This document shows, piece after piece, positions 1 to 9,589 of a DNA stretch of 64,000 bases (its first letter is position 1; the number at the start of each line of letters is the position of its first letter). This DNA comes from an uncultured Granulosicoccaceae bacterium. Lineage in GTDB: Bacteria; Pseudomonadota; Gammaproteobacteria; Granulosicoccales; Granulosicoccaceae. Where the stretch lies: assembly GCA_937958675.1 (NCBI GenBank), contig CALGND010000038.1:1-64000 (forward strand), in the 5' to 3' direction. The notes beneath the pieces were generated by a model, which saw only the letters and a list, made by a program, of their open reading frames with translations, was not told where the DNA came from and searched no databases. The position numbers and the translations under genes are program-made.

Positions 1-606
1 GTCGGTTTCAAGCGGCGCTTGGATTAAGCCTTGCTCAATTAACGCAGCTTCTTCTTTTGCAAATGAATCGATTTGATCAATGTCTTTTATTTCACCTAGC
101 GATGGCAGATCATCCAGACGTTTTAAATTGAAATAATCAAGAAACTGTCGTGTTGTGCCAAGCAATGCAGGCTTACCAGGCAGATCTTTGTGACCTACTA
201 CGTTCACCCAGTTGCGTTCTTGCAAGGTGCGAACAATATTAGAACTAACAGCAACGCCACGAACTTCTTCAATCTCGGCTCGGGTGATGGGTTGCTTGTA
301 AGCAATGAGCACCAATGTCTCGAGCAAGGCACGAGAGTATCTTGGTGATTTTTCCTGAAACAGATGCATCATCCATGGCGCCATCTCTTGTCGCGACTGC
401 AGACGAAAACCACTGGCTACTTCAACCAGCTCAATACCACGAGTTTCGTATTCTTCTTGCAAGCTAGCTATCGCTGCGCGTATAGCGGGCTTATCCGGTG
501 CATTTTTGTCGTCCTGAAACAAGGCATGTAGTTGGGCGATGCTCAGTGGCCTTCCTGCTACAAGCAAGCCTGCTTCAACGATATTTTTAATTTGTTGCTC
601 TTCCAT
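1..606 (-). CDS. scpB: Segregation and condensation protein ScpB (3' end outside window)
   Basis: ScpB is the winged-helix kleisin partner that binds ScpA and SMC to form the bacterial condensin-like complex on the nucleoid. The frame is open from ATG at 606 to the window edge (202 codons), so the C-terminus is missing. Visible family features are the N-terminal region MEEQQIKNIVEAGLLVAG, a central LLETLVLIAYKQPITRAEIEEVRG winged-helix stretch (given here in part: key residues LIAYKQPITR), and a second helix region with GxPxLLGTT-like residues (GKPALLGTT). The start lies 3 bases after the scpA stop, so the two are translated as a pair. Identification is firm; only the end is unknown. Confidence 0.95.
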   Translation of the reverse strand, partial: MEEQQIKNIVEAGLLVAGRPLSIAQLHALFQDDKNAPDKPAIRAAIASLQEEYETRGIELVEVASGFRLQSRQEMAPWMMHLFQEKSPRYSRALLETLVLIAYKQPITRAEIEEVRGVAVSSNIVRTLQERNWVNVVGHKDLPGKPALLGTTRQFLDYFNLKRLDDLPSLGEIKDIDQIDSFAKEEAALIEQGLIQAPLETD

Positions 607-609
607 TGC

Positions 610-1545
610 CTATTCCGCTAAATCGATGAAAGTTGTTGAATCATCTGAAGCTTGTGTTGGCTCAACACGTGACTTCAAGTAGATAGGAGCAAAGCCATCA
701 CTCTGCGAAATGTCGATCAGGGATTCCTTACACAATTCCAGAATGGCTAAGAAAGTCACTACGATGCCTAAGCGACCTTCCTCTGGATTAAAGAGTGTTG
801 AGAATTCACAGAAATCGCCGATCTGTAAAACTGATAAAACGTGTGTCATGCGTGCGCGTACCGACAAGGCTTCGCGATCAACATGGTGATGCCCGGCCAA
901 ACGCGTTCGTTCAGCAACATCCTGAAAAGCCAGCAGGAGTTGTTTTAACGTGATATCCGGTAAGGGTTGCTCTCGTTCGATAGTGGGAGCCGCCGCACTG
1001 AGTTGAAGATTATCTCGCTCCATCCGCGGCAACGTTTCGATATTCTCAGCGCCCTCTTTAATTCGCTCGTACTCTTGCAAACGGCGTATCAATTCGGCGC
1101 GCGGATCCTCTTCATCATCACTGTCTTCTTCGATACGAGGCAACAACATCCGAGATTTGATCTCAGCCAACATCGCCGCCATAAGCAAATATTCAGCAGC
1201 CAGCTCCAAACGCATGGATTCCATCAAGCCGATGTACTGCATGTACTGAGCAGTTATTTCGGCGATCGGGATATTGAGGATATCCAGATTTTGTCGTTTG
1301 ATTAGATATAGAAGTAGGTCAAGAGGCCCCTCGAAGGTATCGAGAAACACTTCAAGTGCATCAGGCGGAATATAGAGATCCAACGGCAGCTGAATCAAAG
1401 GCTCACCGCTAACGATCGCGATTGGGTCCGTTGATTCTTCTGCAGACGTAGCACCCGACTCAGGATCGGAATGAGTAGCGTCAGGTGTAGCCGCCCCAGC
1501 TATAGGGGGAGAGTCAGCGCTACTGACTGGATTAGATTTTTGCAT
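610..1545 (-). CDS. scpA: Segregation and condensation protein ScpA
   Basis: ScpA is the kleisin subunit that bridges SMC heads and binds ScpB in chromosome condensation and segregation. The protein has 311 residues. The first ~65 are low-complexity (Ser, Ala, Pro, Asp rich) and probably disordered. The kleisin core begins at residues 71-79 with FEGPLDLLL, followed by LIKRQNLDILNIPI, both family hallmarks; the C-terminal winged helix ends near residue 280. ATG at 1545 is the only good start, although the long N-terminal extension leaves a shorter product possible. It sits between yciO and scpB, an arrangement common in gammaproteobacteria. Confidence 0.95.
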   Translation of the reverse strand: MQKSNPVSSADSPPIAGAATPDATHSDPESGATSAEESTDPIAIVSGEPLIQLPLDLYIPPDALEVFLDTFEGPLDLLLYLIKRQNLDILNIPIAEITAQYMQYIGLMESMRLELAAEYLLMAAMLAEIKSRMLLPRIEEDSDDEEDPRAELIRRLQEYERIKEGAENIETLPRMERDNLQLSAAAPTIEREQPLPDITLKQLLLAFQDVAERTRLAGHHHVDREALSVRARMTHVLSVLQIGDFCEFSTLFNPEEGRLGIVVTFLAILELCKESLIDISQSDGFAPIYLKSRVEPTQASDDSTTFIDLAE

Positions 1546-1631
1546 AAAAATTTGCCAGCGTTTTCATCATTATACAGCGGCAAAGCGCAAAACTTGCGTG
1601 TTAACTACCTAATTCACAAGGCCTGCATCTA

Positions 1632-2255
1632 TTAATCTGAGAATGCTACCTCGCCTCTTCCCTGTCTTGCGACTTGCATCTCGCCATCTTCATCTACGAT
1701 CAACACAGTTGTTGGCTCAAAACCACAATTTCCGCCGTCTATGACAAGGTCGACATCATGCTCCAACTTCTCGCGGATCTCTGTCGCATCTGTTTCAGGC
1801 AGATCATTGCCGGGCAGGATTAGCGTACTGCTCATAAGTGGCTCACCTAGCTCTTGGAGCAAATCTCGACATATTGCGTTATCGGGGACGCGTATTCCAA
1901 TAGTTTTGCGTTTGGGATTTTGCAATCGCCTAGGTACATCACTAGTGGCGCGCAATATAAACGTGTAAGGCCCTGGCGTTAAAGATTTGATCGCACGGTA
2001 CGCCCGATTATCGACATGCGCGTACTGGGCAATGGCTGAAAGATCCGGGCAGACCAGTGTGAAATTGTGCTTACCATCCGTTTGACGAATACGCGCAATG
2101 CGCTCCATCGCACGCTTGTCTCCCAGATGACAACCCAAGGCGTAACACGAGTCGGTTGGATAAGCGATAACGCCGCCCTTCTCAATGATCGCTACAGCTT
2201 GGCTGATCAACCGTTTTTGCGGGTTGTCAGGGTGAATGGCAAAATATTGACTCAT
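1632..2255 (-). CDS. yciO: YciO-type Sua5/YrdC family protein
   Basis: This is a YrdC-fold protein of the YciO branch, related to threonylcarbamoyl-AMP synthase (TsaC/Sua5), the first enzyme of the tRNA t6A37 modification. The motif YPTDSCYALGC near residues 31-41 and the KRKTIGIRVP region match YciO closely. The start at ATG 2255 (MSQYFAIHPDNP) gives 207 residues, the size of E. coli YciO; the open frame continues upstream to 2312 but that extension has no family similarity. It lies upstream of scpA-scpB on the same strand. Whether YciO itself makes threonylcarbamoyl-AMP in vivo is less certain than for TsaC. Confidence 0.9.
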   Translation of the reverse strand: MSQYFAIHPDNPQKRLISQAVAIIEKGGVIAYPTDSCYALGCHLGDKRAMERIARIRQTDGKHNFTLVCPDLSAIAQYAHVDNRAYRAIKSLTPGPYTFILRATSDVPRRLQNPKRKTIGIRVPDNAICRDLLQELGEPLMSSTLILPGNDLPETDATEIREKLEHDVDLVIDGGNCGFEPTTVLIVDEDGEMQVARQGRGEVAFSD

Positions 2256-2362
2256 AAATGAAAATCTGCAAATTTGGCAGAATTGTACGCCAAAGCGGTG
2301 CAGTGATTGCATGCGGAACTATGCTTTTATACACAAGATTCAGGATATCGGAACAGCCGCCC

Positions 2363-3169
2363 ATGAATAAATTCACTAGATGCGCACTAAGTGGCGCTTT
2401 GTTAGTTCTTTCGACTCTTCAGCCGGCGCTGATACAGGCACAAGCCGCCAAAGAATTGCCCGATGGCGTAGCTGCCTTGGTTAACGGCCGCCCGGTTTCA
2501 GAACTCTCCGTTAAGAATGTCATGACCCAGATCGCAGGCCAAGGCGAAACGCCCGATCGCAAGCAAATTTTGACTGAGCTGATCAACCTTGAGGTTTTAA
2601 CTCAAGCAGCTGAAGAGCTAGGCCTTAACGAAAAAGCAGAAGTAGCCGCAGCGCTTCACCTGCAATATACACAATCGATGTCCAATGCTTATCTCTCAGA
2701 GGTGGGTCAGGAGATTGAAGTGACTGACGACGAACTCAGAGCTGAATATGATCGCCAGGCTGCAAACGTGAAAGCCGACGAGTACAACGCTAGCCATATT
2801 TTGTTGGAGTCCGAGGCAGACGCCAACGCTGTGATAAAAGAACTAGCTGGCGGCGGTGATTTTGCACAACTCGCCAAGGATCGGTCCACCGGCCCAACGG
2901 GTCAGAACGGTGGAAACTTGGGTTGGTTTCAATCCGGCAGCATGGTGCCTGAATTCTCGGCAGCACTAGCCACAATGAAAAAAAACGAAACCAGTCAAAA
3001 GCCGGTCAAAACTGAATTTGGCTGGCACGTCATCAAACTCAATAACACACGCTCAGCCGCAACTCCTGATTTCGAATCGGTAAAAGCGGGAATGAAGAAC
3101 GCCGTAGTGCGCAATCGTTTAGCGACGAAGTTGGGAGAACTAGTCGAAGAGGCCGAGATTACTCGCTAG
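2363..3169 (+). CDS. Periplasmic PpiC-type (parvulin) peptidyl-prolyl isomerase
   Basis: A 268-residue exported parvulin, expected to catalyse cis-trans isomerisation of prolyl bonds during folding of envelope proteins. The start MNKFTRCALSG at 2363 opens a signal peptide with a hydrophobic core (ALLVLSTLQPALIQA) cut after an AQA-type site. Residues ~30-135 form a SurA-like helical N-domain. The rotamase domain covers about 140-230, with NASHILL, GGDFAQLAKDRSTGP, GGNLGWF, MVPEF and TEFGWHVIKL. The frame is open upstream to 2258 but that extension has no signal-peptide character. It is divergent from yciO, and its 3' end overlaps the convergent metZ end by 11 bases. Confidence 0.9.
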   Translation: MNKFTRCALSGALLVLSTLQPALIQAQAAKELPDGVAALVNGRPVSELSVKNVMTQIAGQGETPDRKQILTELINLEVLTQAAEELGLNEKAEVAAALHLQYTQSMSNAYLSEVGQEIEVTDDELRAEYDRQAANVKADEYNASHILLESEADANAVIKELAGGGDFAQLAKDRSTGPTGQNGGNLGWFQSGSMVPEFSAALATMKKNETSQKPVKTEFGWHVIKLNNTRSAATPDFESVKAGMKNAVVRNRLATKLGELVEEAEITR

Positions 3170-4352
3170 CAGCCATTGCTTGCAGCAAGTCCTCTTGTAT
3201 ATCCAATACATCCTCAAGCCCGACGGACAATCTTATTAGTCCGTCGGCAACTCCCGCAGCCTTACGATCCTCAGCAGTCATCCGCGCATGAGTGGTAGAT
3301 GCTGGATGAGTAATGGTAGTGCGTGAATCACCCAAGTTGCCCGTTATCGAACACAGCTGCGTAGCATCAATTAGCTGCCATGCAGCAGATTGACCACCAG
3401 CTACTTCAAATGCAACAATCCCACCAAACCTACTCTGTTGTTGTTTTGCTAATGCATGCTGGGGATGTGATGCAAGCCCCGCATAATGAACCTTAACCAC
3501 ACTGGGTTGCTGTTCTAACCAAGCGGCGATCTCTTCAGCATTATTGCAATGTTGCGCCATGCGTAGGTGCAAGGTTTCAAGCCCTTTTGCAAACACCCAA
3601 GCATTAAATGGGCTCATGCAAGGCCCAACACTGCGCATAAACGATGTGAGAGTTTCTATTAACGCTTTTGACCCAAGCACGGCCCCACCAACACATCGGC
3701 CTTGACCATCTAAGTACTTGGTAGCCGAATGAATGACAATATCAGCGCCATGGCGTAATGGTAGCTGCAATGCTGGGGTACAAAAGCAGTTATCCACTGC
3801 AAGCAGTGCCCCTGCAGCATGAGCAGTATTAGCCATCGCTTGTATGTCAGCTATCTCAGTTAACGGATTAGTAGGCGTTTCAAGGTAATACAGCTTGGTT
3901 GAAGCGTTGCTCAGGCTTGCCCATTCTGCAGGATCGAAGCTATCCGCCCAGCTGACATCGATGCCAAACTTGGGCAAAAAATTCTTGAAAAGATTGACCG
4001 AGCTACCAAACATATTGCGAGTGGCAACAATATGATCACCCTGTTTTAGTGTGCCTAGCACCAACATGGTAATCGCCGCCATGCCCGATGCGCTGGCGAT
4101 GCAATCTTCAGCCTCCTCCATAGAGGCCAATCGCTGTTCAAAGATTCGCACGGTCGGGTTTGTAAAGCGCGAATAAATCGGCCCATCTTCTTCACCTGAG
4201 AACCTAGCAGCCGCTTGAGCGGCGTTTTCAAACACGAAGCTTGAAGTGGTCATTATTGGCTCAGCATGCTCACCCAATGGGCTACGCTCGAACCCTGCGC
4301 GAATCGCTTGGGTGGCTGACCGCCATGGCTTTTTTCTATTTAAATTCGACAA
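3159..4352 (-). CDS. metZ: O-succinylhomoserine sulfhydrylase MetZ
   Basis: A PLP-dependent Cys/Met-metabolism enzyme that makes homocysteine directly from O-succinylhomoserine and sulfide. It has 397 residues. The PLP lysine is K212 in HSATKYLDG, and SASGMAAI, YLETPTNP and the GGAVLG loop are family typical. The N-terminal EHAEPIMTTSSFVF matches MetZ better than MetB. The start is TTG at 4352, because no ATG or GTG lies close enough to preserve the conserved N-terminus; no strong ribosome-binding site is visible. In Pseudomonas metZ directly follows purF; here three unrelated plus-strand genes lie between them. Confidence 0.92.
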   Translation of the reverse strand: MSNLNRKKPWRSATQAIRAGFERSPLGEHAEPIMTTSSFVFENAAQAAARFSGEEDGPIYSRFTNPTVRIFEQRLASMEEAEDCIASASGMAAITMLVLGTLKQGDHIVATRNMFGSSVNLFKNFLPKFGIDVSWADSFDPAEWASLSNASTKLYYLETPTNPLTEIADIQAMANTAHAAGALLAVDNCFCTPALQLPLRHGADIVIHSATKYLDGQGRCVGGAVLGSKALIETLTSFMRSVGPCMSPFNAWVFAKGLETLHLRMAQHCNNAEEIAAWLEQQPSVVKVHYAGLASHPQHALAKQQQSRFGGIVAFEVAGGQSAAWQLIDATQLCSITGNLGDSRTTITHPASTTHARMTAEDRKAAGVADGLIRLSVGLEDVLDIQEDLLQAMAASE

Positions 4353-4440
4353 GATACTTTGAAATCAATAGGTTTGAGAGATATTCTTACGTTATACTGT
4401 AATAAGTCGAAGTAAACTTACATACTGTGTATTCATACTT

Positions 4441-5238
4441 GTGCGTTTAAAATTCGTTTCAATCATTATTCTGTTCACTGCGCACCTAGCGGCACAACTG
4501 GCTGCCCCAGCTGCAGCCAGTCAAGCTCAGTTGTTTGCAGCTTTGGTAGCCGTTCAGACTCAGTTTACTACTCCGGGCGCATGCCTAGCGGCATTGGACA
4601 ATTCTCGTACACTTTACAGTGACGGCGACAAAAATGCTTCCTATAAATTACTTCAGCAGATGCAAGCGCACTGTACGGAGTTTCCGCAGATCGAACATAA
4701 CTTAGGCGTGATCGCAGCCAACAACCAGCAATACGATGTTGCTATTCAACATTTCGAGAAATCATTACAACAAGACAAACGCTCTCAAGATACGGTCGAC
4801 CAACTGCAAACGGTACGCGCCTATCTGGCCAGCCTCGCTTACAGCGAGGCGCTTCAAATGAAGAGCAAAGCAACAAAGCCCGCGCTAACAATGCAGGACT
4901 CTACCACCCACAATGGCCAACCCCGAAAGATGTCGCGCGCTCAAAGCCAGCTGCATAACATCAGTACGGTGGAATACGAACTATATGACTGGTGGCAATC
5001 CGCTCGTGATAACAACAAAGAGGCGTGGTTGTTGCACTACGAAGAGCAATACCCTCCTCCAGGCGCTATGGCAGCTCCGGTTGATTGGCAGAGCACTCAG
5101 CGACGAATCAATTTTACGGCTCAAGATGCGGTCGCAATCGTGAGCTATCGATCCAACGGTTTTCTGCAGCATCGACAATTGCTAATGCGCCTGCAAGGCA
5201 ATCGTTGGAAGATCTACCAAGAGTTCCCATTAGAATGA
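4441..5238 (+). CDS. Exported TPR protein paired with an L,D-transpeptidase
   Basis: A 265-residue exported protein starting at GTG 4441, with a signal peptide (FVSIIILFTAHLAAQLAAPAAAS). Residues ~85-125 form a tetratricopeptide unit (IEHNLGVIAANNQQYDVAIQHFEKSL). The C-terminal ~90 residues (YDWWQSARDNNKEAWLLHY to WKIYQEFPLE) resemble an NTF2/SnoaL-like fold. The stop overlaps the start of the next gene in an ATGA arrangement, so the two are translationally coupled. The neighbour is a YkuD transpeptidase that ends in a similar domain, which suggests a joint periplasmic job on peptidoglycan. Function is not established. Confidence 0.75.
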   Translation: MRLKFVSIIILFTAHLAAQLAAPAAASQAQLFAALVAVQTQFTTPGACLAALDNSRTLYSDGDKNASYKLLQQMQAHCTEFPQIEHNLGVIAANNQQYDVAIQHFEKSLQQDKRSQDTVDQLQTVRAYLASLAYSEALQMKSKATKPALTMQDSTTHNGQPRKMSRAQSQLHNISTVEYELYDWWQSARDNNKEAWLLHYEEQYPPPGAMAAPVDWQSTQRRINFTAQDAVAIVSYRSNGFLQHRQLLMRLQGNRWKIYQEFPLE

Positions 5239-6503
5239 CAACCACTATGACGTTATTTCGATGCCTTTTGGTTTTTGTATGCTTGCTACACAATGCGGCA
5301 GTAAATGCCGAGCCACACGGATCTATTGATGCCTCAGTAGCGCTAGATCAACAAACTCAAAAAGTGCTGCAATCCATTGTCGACGGTGATTGGTCAACTG
5401 CAAACCTAGAAGCAAAAAAGCTAACGGATCGATTCCCTGACTACGCCTTAGGTAAATTACTCCATGCTGAAACACTTCAAGTTACCGCAGGCCTACCACT
5501 AAAACATATCTCAACCGATCGCTTATCACTAAACTACATTAGCTTGCTACTCGAAGCACAGGCACGCGCCGCTCAACCTCCGGCCGTGGCAGGCTCCATT
5601 ACTGACAACAGCGACGCATCCAATTTGCCTGCTTCTTTGATTCGCACTGGCAGCACTGTTGATCACGTCATTTTAGTTGATCTAAAACGGTCGTATTTAA
5701 TGTTGTTTGATACCAGTACTGATGAACCACGTTTAGTAAAACGGCACTACATAGCCAGTGGTTTAGCCGGTTTCGATAAACGCGTTGAAGGAGATCTTAA
5801 AACACCAATTGGTGTATACAACATTCATGGATTTCGATCTGATAGATCTCTGCCCGACCTGTATGGCTCTGGCGCATTGATGCTGGACTATCCCAATTCA
5901 CTCGATAAAATGCTCGGACGAACAGGCTCGGGCATTTGGTTGCACGGTGTACCGCACGCCCAAAAAAGCCGATCGCCGCGCTCCAGTGAAGGTTGTGTAA
6001 CGATGGCAAACGATTACCTAACGGAGCTGCACCAAACGATTGATCTGCAGTCAACACGCGTGATACTAAGCGACAATGTTCAATGGACTACACCAGCGCA
6101 ATTGGCAAGCAAACAAGCGCAGCAAATTGAATTGTTTGAGCAGTACCGACAAGCTTGGACCAAAATGGATGTCAACACGCTGCAAGCAATCTACAACGAT
6201 GGCGCATGGCCTCTAGCTGCCAAGCAGCATGGACTAAACGCCAACCTAAAACGGGTCAGCCAGAACAACGAAGCTATAGCCGCCTCAGCTCAATCCAAGC
6301 ACGCACAGACACTCGCCAAAATAACCACGGATACCCTGGCGGTGTTTGAAGTTCCTGGAACCGACGGAATTGTACAAATGTCGTTTCGCCACGGCGAAAA
6401 AAATGTGACTCACACCACACTTTACTGGCGTCAACTCAACGATGCGCATGGTGATGGACAGTGGCAAATCGTTCAAGAACTCAATCGAAACTCCAGTATC
6501 TGA
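5235..6503 (+). CDS. L,D-transpeptidase (YkuD domain) with C-terminal NTF2-like domain
   Basis: A 422-residue periplasmic enzyme expected to form 3-3 peptidoglycan cross-links or attach proteins to peptidoglycan through a catalytic cysteine. ATG at 5235 overlaps the upstream stop and opens a signal peptide (LFRCLLVFVCLLHNAAVNA). The YkuD domain spans about residues 145-275: ILVDLKRSYLMLF, then GDLKTPIGVY, then the active site with His237 (WLHG) and the SSEGC motif with Cys254. The last ~120 residues (EQYRQAWTKMDVNTLQAIY to WQIVQEL) look NTF2-like and echo the C-terminus of the upstream TPR protein. Related multidomain enzymes are known, but the exact substrate is unknown. Confidence 0.88.
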   Translation: MTTTMTLFRCLLVFVCLLHNAAVNAEPHGSIDASVALDQQTQKVLQSIVDGDWSTANLEAKKLTDRFPDYALGKLLHAETLQVTAGLPLKHISTDRLSLNYISLLLEAQARAAQPPAVAGSITDNSDASNLPASLIRTGSTVDHVILVDLKRSYLMLFDTSTDEPRLVKRHYIASGLAGFDKRVEGDLKTPIGVYNIHGFRSDRSLPDLYGSGALMLDYPNSLDKMLGRTGSGIWLHGVPHAQKSRSPRSSEGCVTMANDYLTELHQTIDLQSTRVILSDNVQWTTPAQLASKQAQQIELFEQYRQAWTKMDVNTLQAIYNDGAWPLAAKQHGLNANLKRVSQNNEAIAASAQSKHAQTLAKITTDTLAVFEVPGTDGIVQMSFRHGEKNVTHTTLYWRQLNDAHGDGQWQIVQELNRNSSI

Positions 6504-6512
6504 TTCTTCACA

Positions 6513-6530
6513 TTCACATTTGTATGTGAA
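6513..6530. other. Hairpin just after the L,D-transpeptidase gene
   Basis: TTCACAT and ATGTGAA form a perfect 7-bp stem around a 4-base loop, 10 bases after the stop codon. There is no T-tract, so it is at best a weak terminator or an mRNA-end hairpin. The rest of the gap to 6755 shows nothing recognisable. Confidence 0.35.
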
Positions 6531-6755
6531 CTATTTCATGCTCTACACGCGTAACGAGCTATCGGTCACAAGTCCAACAGCAATTCCTAGCTAATTCGGT
6601 CAATAACCTCGTTTCAGATCAAAAATTGCATTGAAATGCTTTGCATACGCGCCTAATAAACAGCCTCGGAACCTTCAAGGATCACAGAGATTGGCCGCTT
6701 TTTAGAACTGGATGGATCGAAAATGGCAAACAAGCCTGACGCATAGCTAGAAATT

Positions 6756-8057
6756 ATGTTCTTCAACAAATTGTTCAAATCGGAAGAAAAGGAAGAGCCG
6801 CCGCGCCGTAAGCGTGGTGCAAAGCCTGATCGCGACCGAACACAACGCACTCGCAAGCAACACGAGAAAATCGATGTAGCTGATTTACGCGTGGGTATGT
6901 TTGTGGTTGAACTGGACAAACCTTGGGAAGAATCCGGCTTCATGTTTCAAGGGCTAGAAATCAAAAGCTCGAAAGACATCGCTGATGTACAAAAAGAATG
7001 TAAGAACGTTTGGGTTGACTACGACGAATTTACACTAAAGAAAAATGAAACACCCGAAGCCGAACGCCGACCAGGTGTTGGTAGCACTGCTACAGAGCAT
7101 AAGGTCGAAGACGAACTAGAAGCTGCCACTGAAGTTCATAACATGGCAAGCGAAGCCATCTCCAATTTGTTTGAGGAGATACGTCTTGGTGCTGAAATCG
7201 ACGGCGGTAAAGTTAAGCAAGCAGTTAATGGTTGTGTCGATAGTATATTACGTAACCCTGACGCGTCTGTTTGGTTAACCCGTATTCAAGCCAAAGACGT
7301 TGGCACTGCTCAACACTCTCTGAATGTATCGGCCTTAAGTATCGTTATGGCCAAAGCTATGGGCTTGACACAAAGAGAAATGGAAGATGTTGGTGTTTGC
7401 GGTATGTTGCACGACGTTGGCAAAACCAGCCTATCCACAGAAGTATTAACAAAGGAAGGCCCACTTGACGAGGCCGAGATGGAGGAGATGCGAAAGCATA
7501 CTCGCTACGGACGTGACATTCTGATATCAACTAAAAGTGTTATGTCGGGTGCTGCTGACGTAGCACACTCCCACCATGAGCGTGTGGATGGAACGGGCTA
7601 CCCTCGTAAGCTAGACGCGGAATCGATCCCTCTATTTGCTAAAATAGTTGCCATCGCAGAAGCCTACGATGTAATCACAACTAACCAACCCTATCGAATC
7701 GCGCGCTCACCTTCAGAAGCACTACAAGAACTGTACGCACAACGTGGCGGGCAATTTGATGAAGAGTTAGTTATCGCATTTATCGATGCCGTGGGTATTT
7801 TCCCGCCGGGCAGTATTGTTGAAATGCTCAACGGCGAAATCGGTATCGTGTTATCCAATACCACCGACAAACTTCGCCCACGTATTATATTGATTCTGGA
7901 TGAACTGAAAGAACCCGTACCGCAGCGGATCGTTGATCTATCTAGCATGGAAGTGGATAACAACGGCAACGTCTATCAAATAAAGACCACTCTACCTGAC
8001 GGCAGCTTCGGTATCGATGTTGCGGATTTTCAGCGAGCTGGATTACGACTGGGCTAA
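6756..8057 (+). CDS. HD-GYP cyclic-di-GMP phosphodiesterase with N-terminal DUF3391
   Basis: A 433-residue cytoplasmic enzyme predicted to hydrolyse cyclic di-GMP. Residues ~38-95 match the DUF3391 module (KIDVADLRVGMFVVELDKPW) that often precedes HD-GYP. The HD-GYP domain covers ~175-350: H187, the HD pair 219-220 in MLHDVGK, H248, and HHERVDGTGYP at 273-283, the diagnostic GYP motif. The usual IADAYDA motif reads IAEAYDVIT, with Glu302 in place of the usual Asp, next to conserved Asp305. No response-regulator receiver is present, so its input is unclear. It is convergent with purF, 27 bases away. Confidence 0.92.
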   Translation: MFFNKLFKSEEKEEPPRRKRGAKPDRDRTQRTRKQHEKIDVADLRVGMFVVELDKPWEESGFMFQGLEIKSSKDIADVQKECKNVWVDYDEFTLKKNETPEAERRPGVGSTATEHKVEDELEAATEVHNMASEAISNLFEEIRLGAEIDGGKVKQAVNGCVDSILRNPDASVWLTRIQAKDVGTAQHSLNVSALSIVMAKAMGLTQREMEDVGVCGMLHDVGKTSLSTEVLTKEGPLDEAEMEEMRKHTRYGRDILISTKSVMSGAADVAHSHHERVDGTGYPRKLDAESIPLFAKIVAIAEAYDVITTNQPYRIARSPSEALQELYAQRGGQFDEELVIAFIDAVGIFPPGSIVEMLNGEIGIVLSNTTDKLRPRIILILDELKEPVPQRIVDLSSMEVDNNGNVYQIKTTLPDGSFGIDVADFQRAGLRLG

Positions 8058-8084
8058 GGCTCAAGTAGTACTACCTAGCGCTGT

Positions 8085-9578
8085 CTACAATACCTGTAAG
8101 TCCTCAGAAACCTTCTGCTTACTACTATCGTTACGCGCCTGTTGTAAGGAATTCAGATAAGCCTGATCAACATCGCCAGTGACGTACTTGCCATCAAAGC
8201 AGCAAGATTCAAATTCCGCTATTGGATGCTTGTCGTAACGAATGGCTTCTATAAGATCAGATAGGTCTTGGTACACTAACCAGTCAGCACCGATTTTTTC
8301 TTGGATTTGTTCGACTGTACGATCATGCGCGATGAGCTCATTGGCGGCAGGCATATCAATACCGTACACATTTGGGTGCCGAACTGGAGGTGCTGCGGAG
8401 GCCATATACACTTGCTTAGCACCTGAATCGCGTGCCATTTCGATAATTTGGTTAGAGGTGGTTCCCCGTACAATCGAATCATCCACTAACAAACAATTTT
8501 TGCCTTTAAATTCTAAATCAATTGGGCTGAGCTTTTGCCTGACTGAATTTTTACGCAGGTTTTGTCCTGGCATAATAAAGGTTCGGCCAATATAGCGATT
8601 TTTGATAAACCCTTCGCGGTACTTTACCCCAAGGTGATACGCCACCTCCATCGCTGCTGTTCGGCTTGTATCAGGGATCGGTATGACGACATCAATGTCA
8701 TGATCTGGCCGCTCTCGCAGTATTTTACGCGCTAGGCGCTCACCCATGCGCAAACGCGATTTATGTACTGATATTTTATCGATGATGCTGTCGGGTCGCG
8801 CTAAATAAACGTATTCGAATATACACGGCGTCAGCGCAGGCTTTGCAGCACATTGTTGAGCATGTAGCTCGCCCGCAACATCAACGTAAACAGCCTCTCC
8901 TGGAGCAACATCTCGCAACATGGCAAAGCCAAGTCCTTGCAAGGCAACACTTTCAGATGCAATGGCATATTCGGTACCGGCATCAGTATGGCGAACACCG
9001 ATAGTCAACGGCCTAATACCCAGCGGATCACGAAACGCGACAACACCTCGCCCTACCAGCATGCCTACCACTGCATAAGCGCCTTTACAACGACGATGCA
9101 CAGCTTCTACCGTGGCAAATAAATCACTGGGCTTGAGTTGTGTGTCCGGATTACGTGCTTGCAGTTCATGTGCAAATACGTTTAGCAAAACTTCAGAATC
9201 GGAACGTGTGTTGATGTGCCGTAGGTCAGATTCAAACAACTCGCGCTTTAACTCTTCAGCGTTCGTTAAATTGCCATTATGTGCCATCACTATTCCGTAA
9301 GGGGAGTTCACATAAAACGGCTGTGCTTCGGCACTGGCAGATGTACCGGCAGTGGGATATCGCGTGTGGGCAATACCCATGTCGCCATCCAAGCGCGCCA
9401 TGTGGTCGGCGGTAAACACATCACGCACTAAGCCAGCGCCTTTGCGAAGAATTAACTTACCTTGCGCGCTGGTTGCAATACCGGCAGCATCCTGGCCGCG
9501 ATGCTGAAGCAATGTTAAGCCGTCATAGAGACGATGACCAACCGCGCTGGATCCAACTATACCGAGTACACCACACAT
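8085..9578 (-). CDS. purF: Amidophosphoribosyltransferase PurF
   Basis: PurF catalyses the first committed step of purine synthesis: PRPP plus glutamine gives 5-phosphoribosylamine, glutamate and pyrophosphate. The 497-residue protein starts MCGVLGIVG, so Cys2 becomes the N-terminal nucleophile after Met removal. The class II glutamine amidotransferase half contains QHRGQDAAG and AHNGNLTN. The phosphoribosyltransferase half contains [12 protein letters not shown] and the PRPP loop [13 protein letters not shown]. No Fe-S cluster cysteine set or propeptide is seen, as in the E. coli type. It is the last gene of the long minus-strand string; cvpA lies 11 bases upstream. Confidence 0.97.
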   Translation of the reverse strand: MCGVLGIVGSSAVGHRLYDGLTLLQHRGQDAAGIATSAQGKLILRKGAGLVRDVFTADHMARLDGDMGIAHTRYPTAGTSASAEAQPFYVNSPYGIVMAHNGNLTNAEELKRELFESDLRHINTRSDSEVLLNVFAHELQARNPDTQLKPSDLFATVEAVHRRCKGAYAVVGMLVGRGVVAFRDPLGIRPLTIGVRHTDAGTEYAIASESVALQGLGFAMLRDVAPGEAVYVDVAGELHAQQCAAKPALTPCIFEYVYLARPDSIIDKISVHKSRLRMGERLARKILRERPDHDIDVVIPIPDTSRTAAMEVAYHLGVKYREGFIKNRYIGRTFIMPGQNLRKNSVRQKLSPIDLEFKGKNCLLVDDSIVRGTTSNQIIEMARDSGAKQVYMASAAPPVRHPNVYGIDMPAANELIAHDRTVEQIQEKIGADWLVYQDLSDLIEAIRYDKHPIAEFESCCFDGKYVTGDVDQAYLNSLQQARNDSSKQKVSEDLQVL

Positions 9579-9589
9579 AACAAGAATCT

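Noticed and set aside
6513-6530. TCACA-N6-TGTGA as a Crp site
   Set aside because: The half-sites are in the reverse order of the Crp consensus TGTGA-N6-TCACA, so it is treated as a hairpin only.
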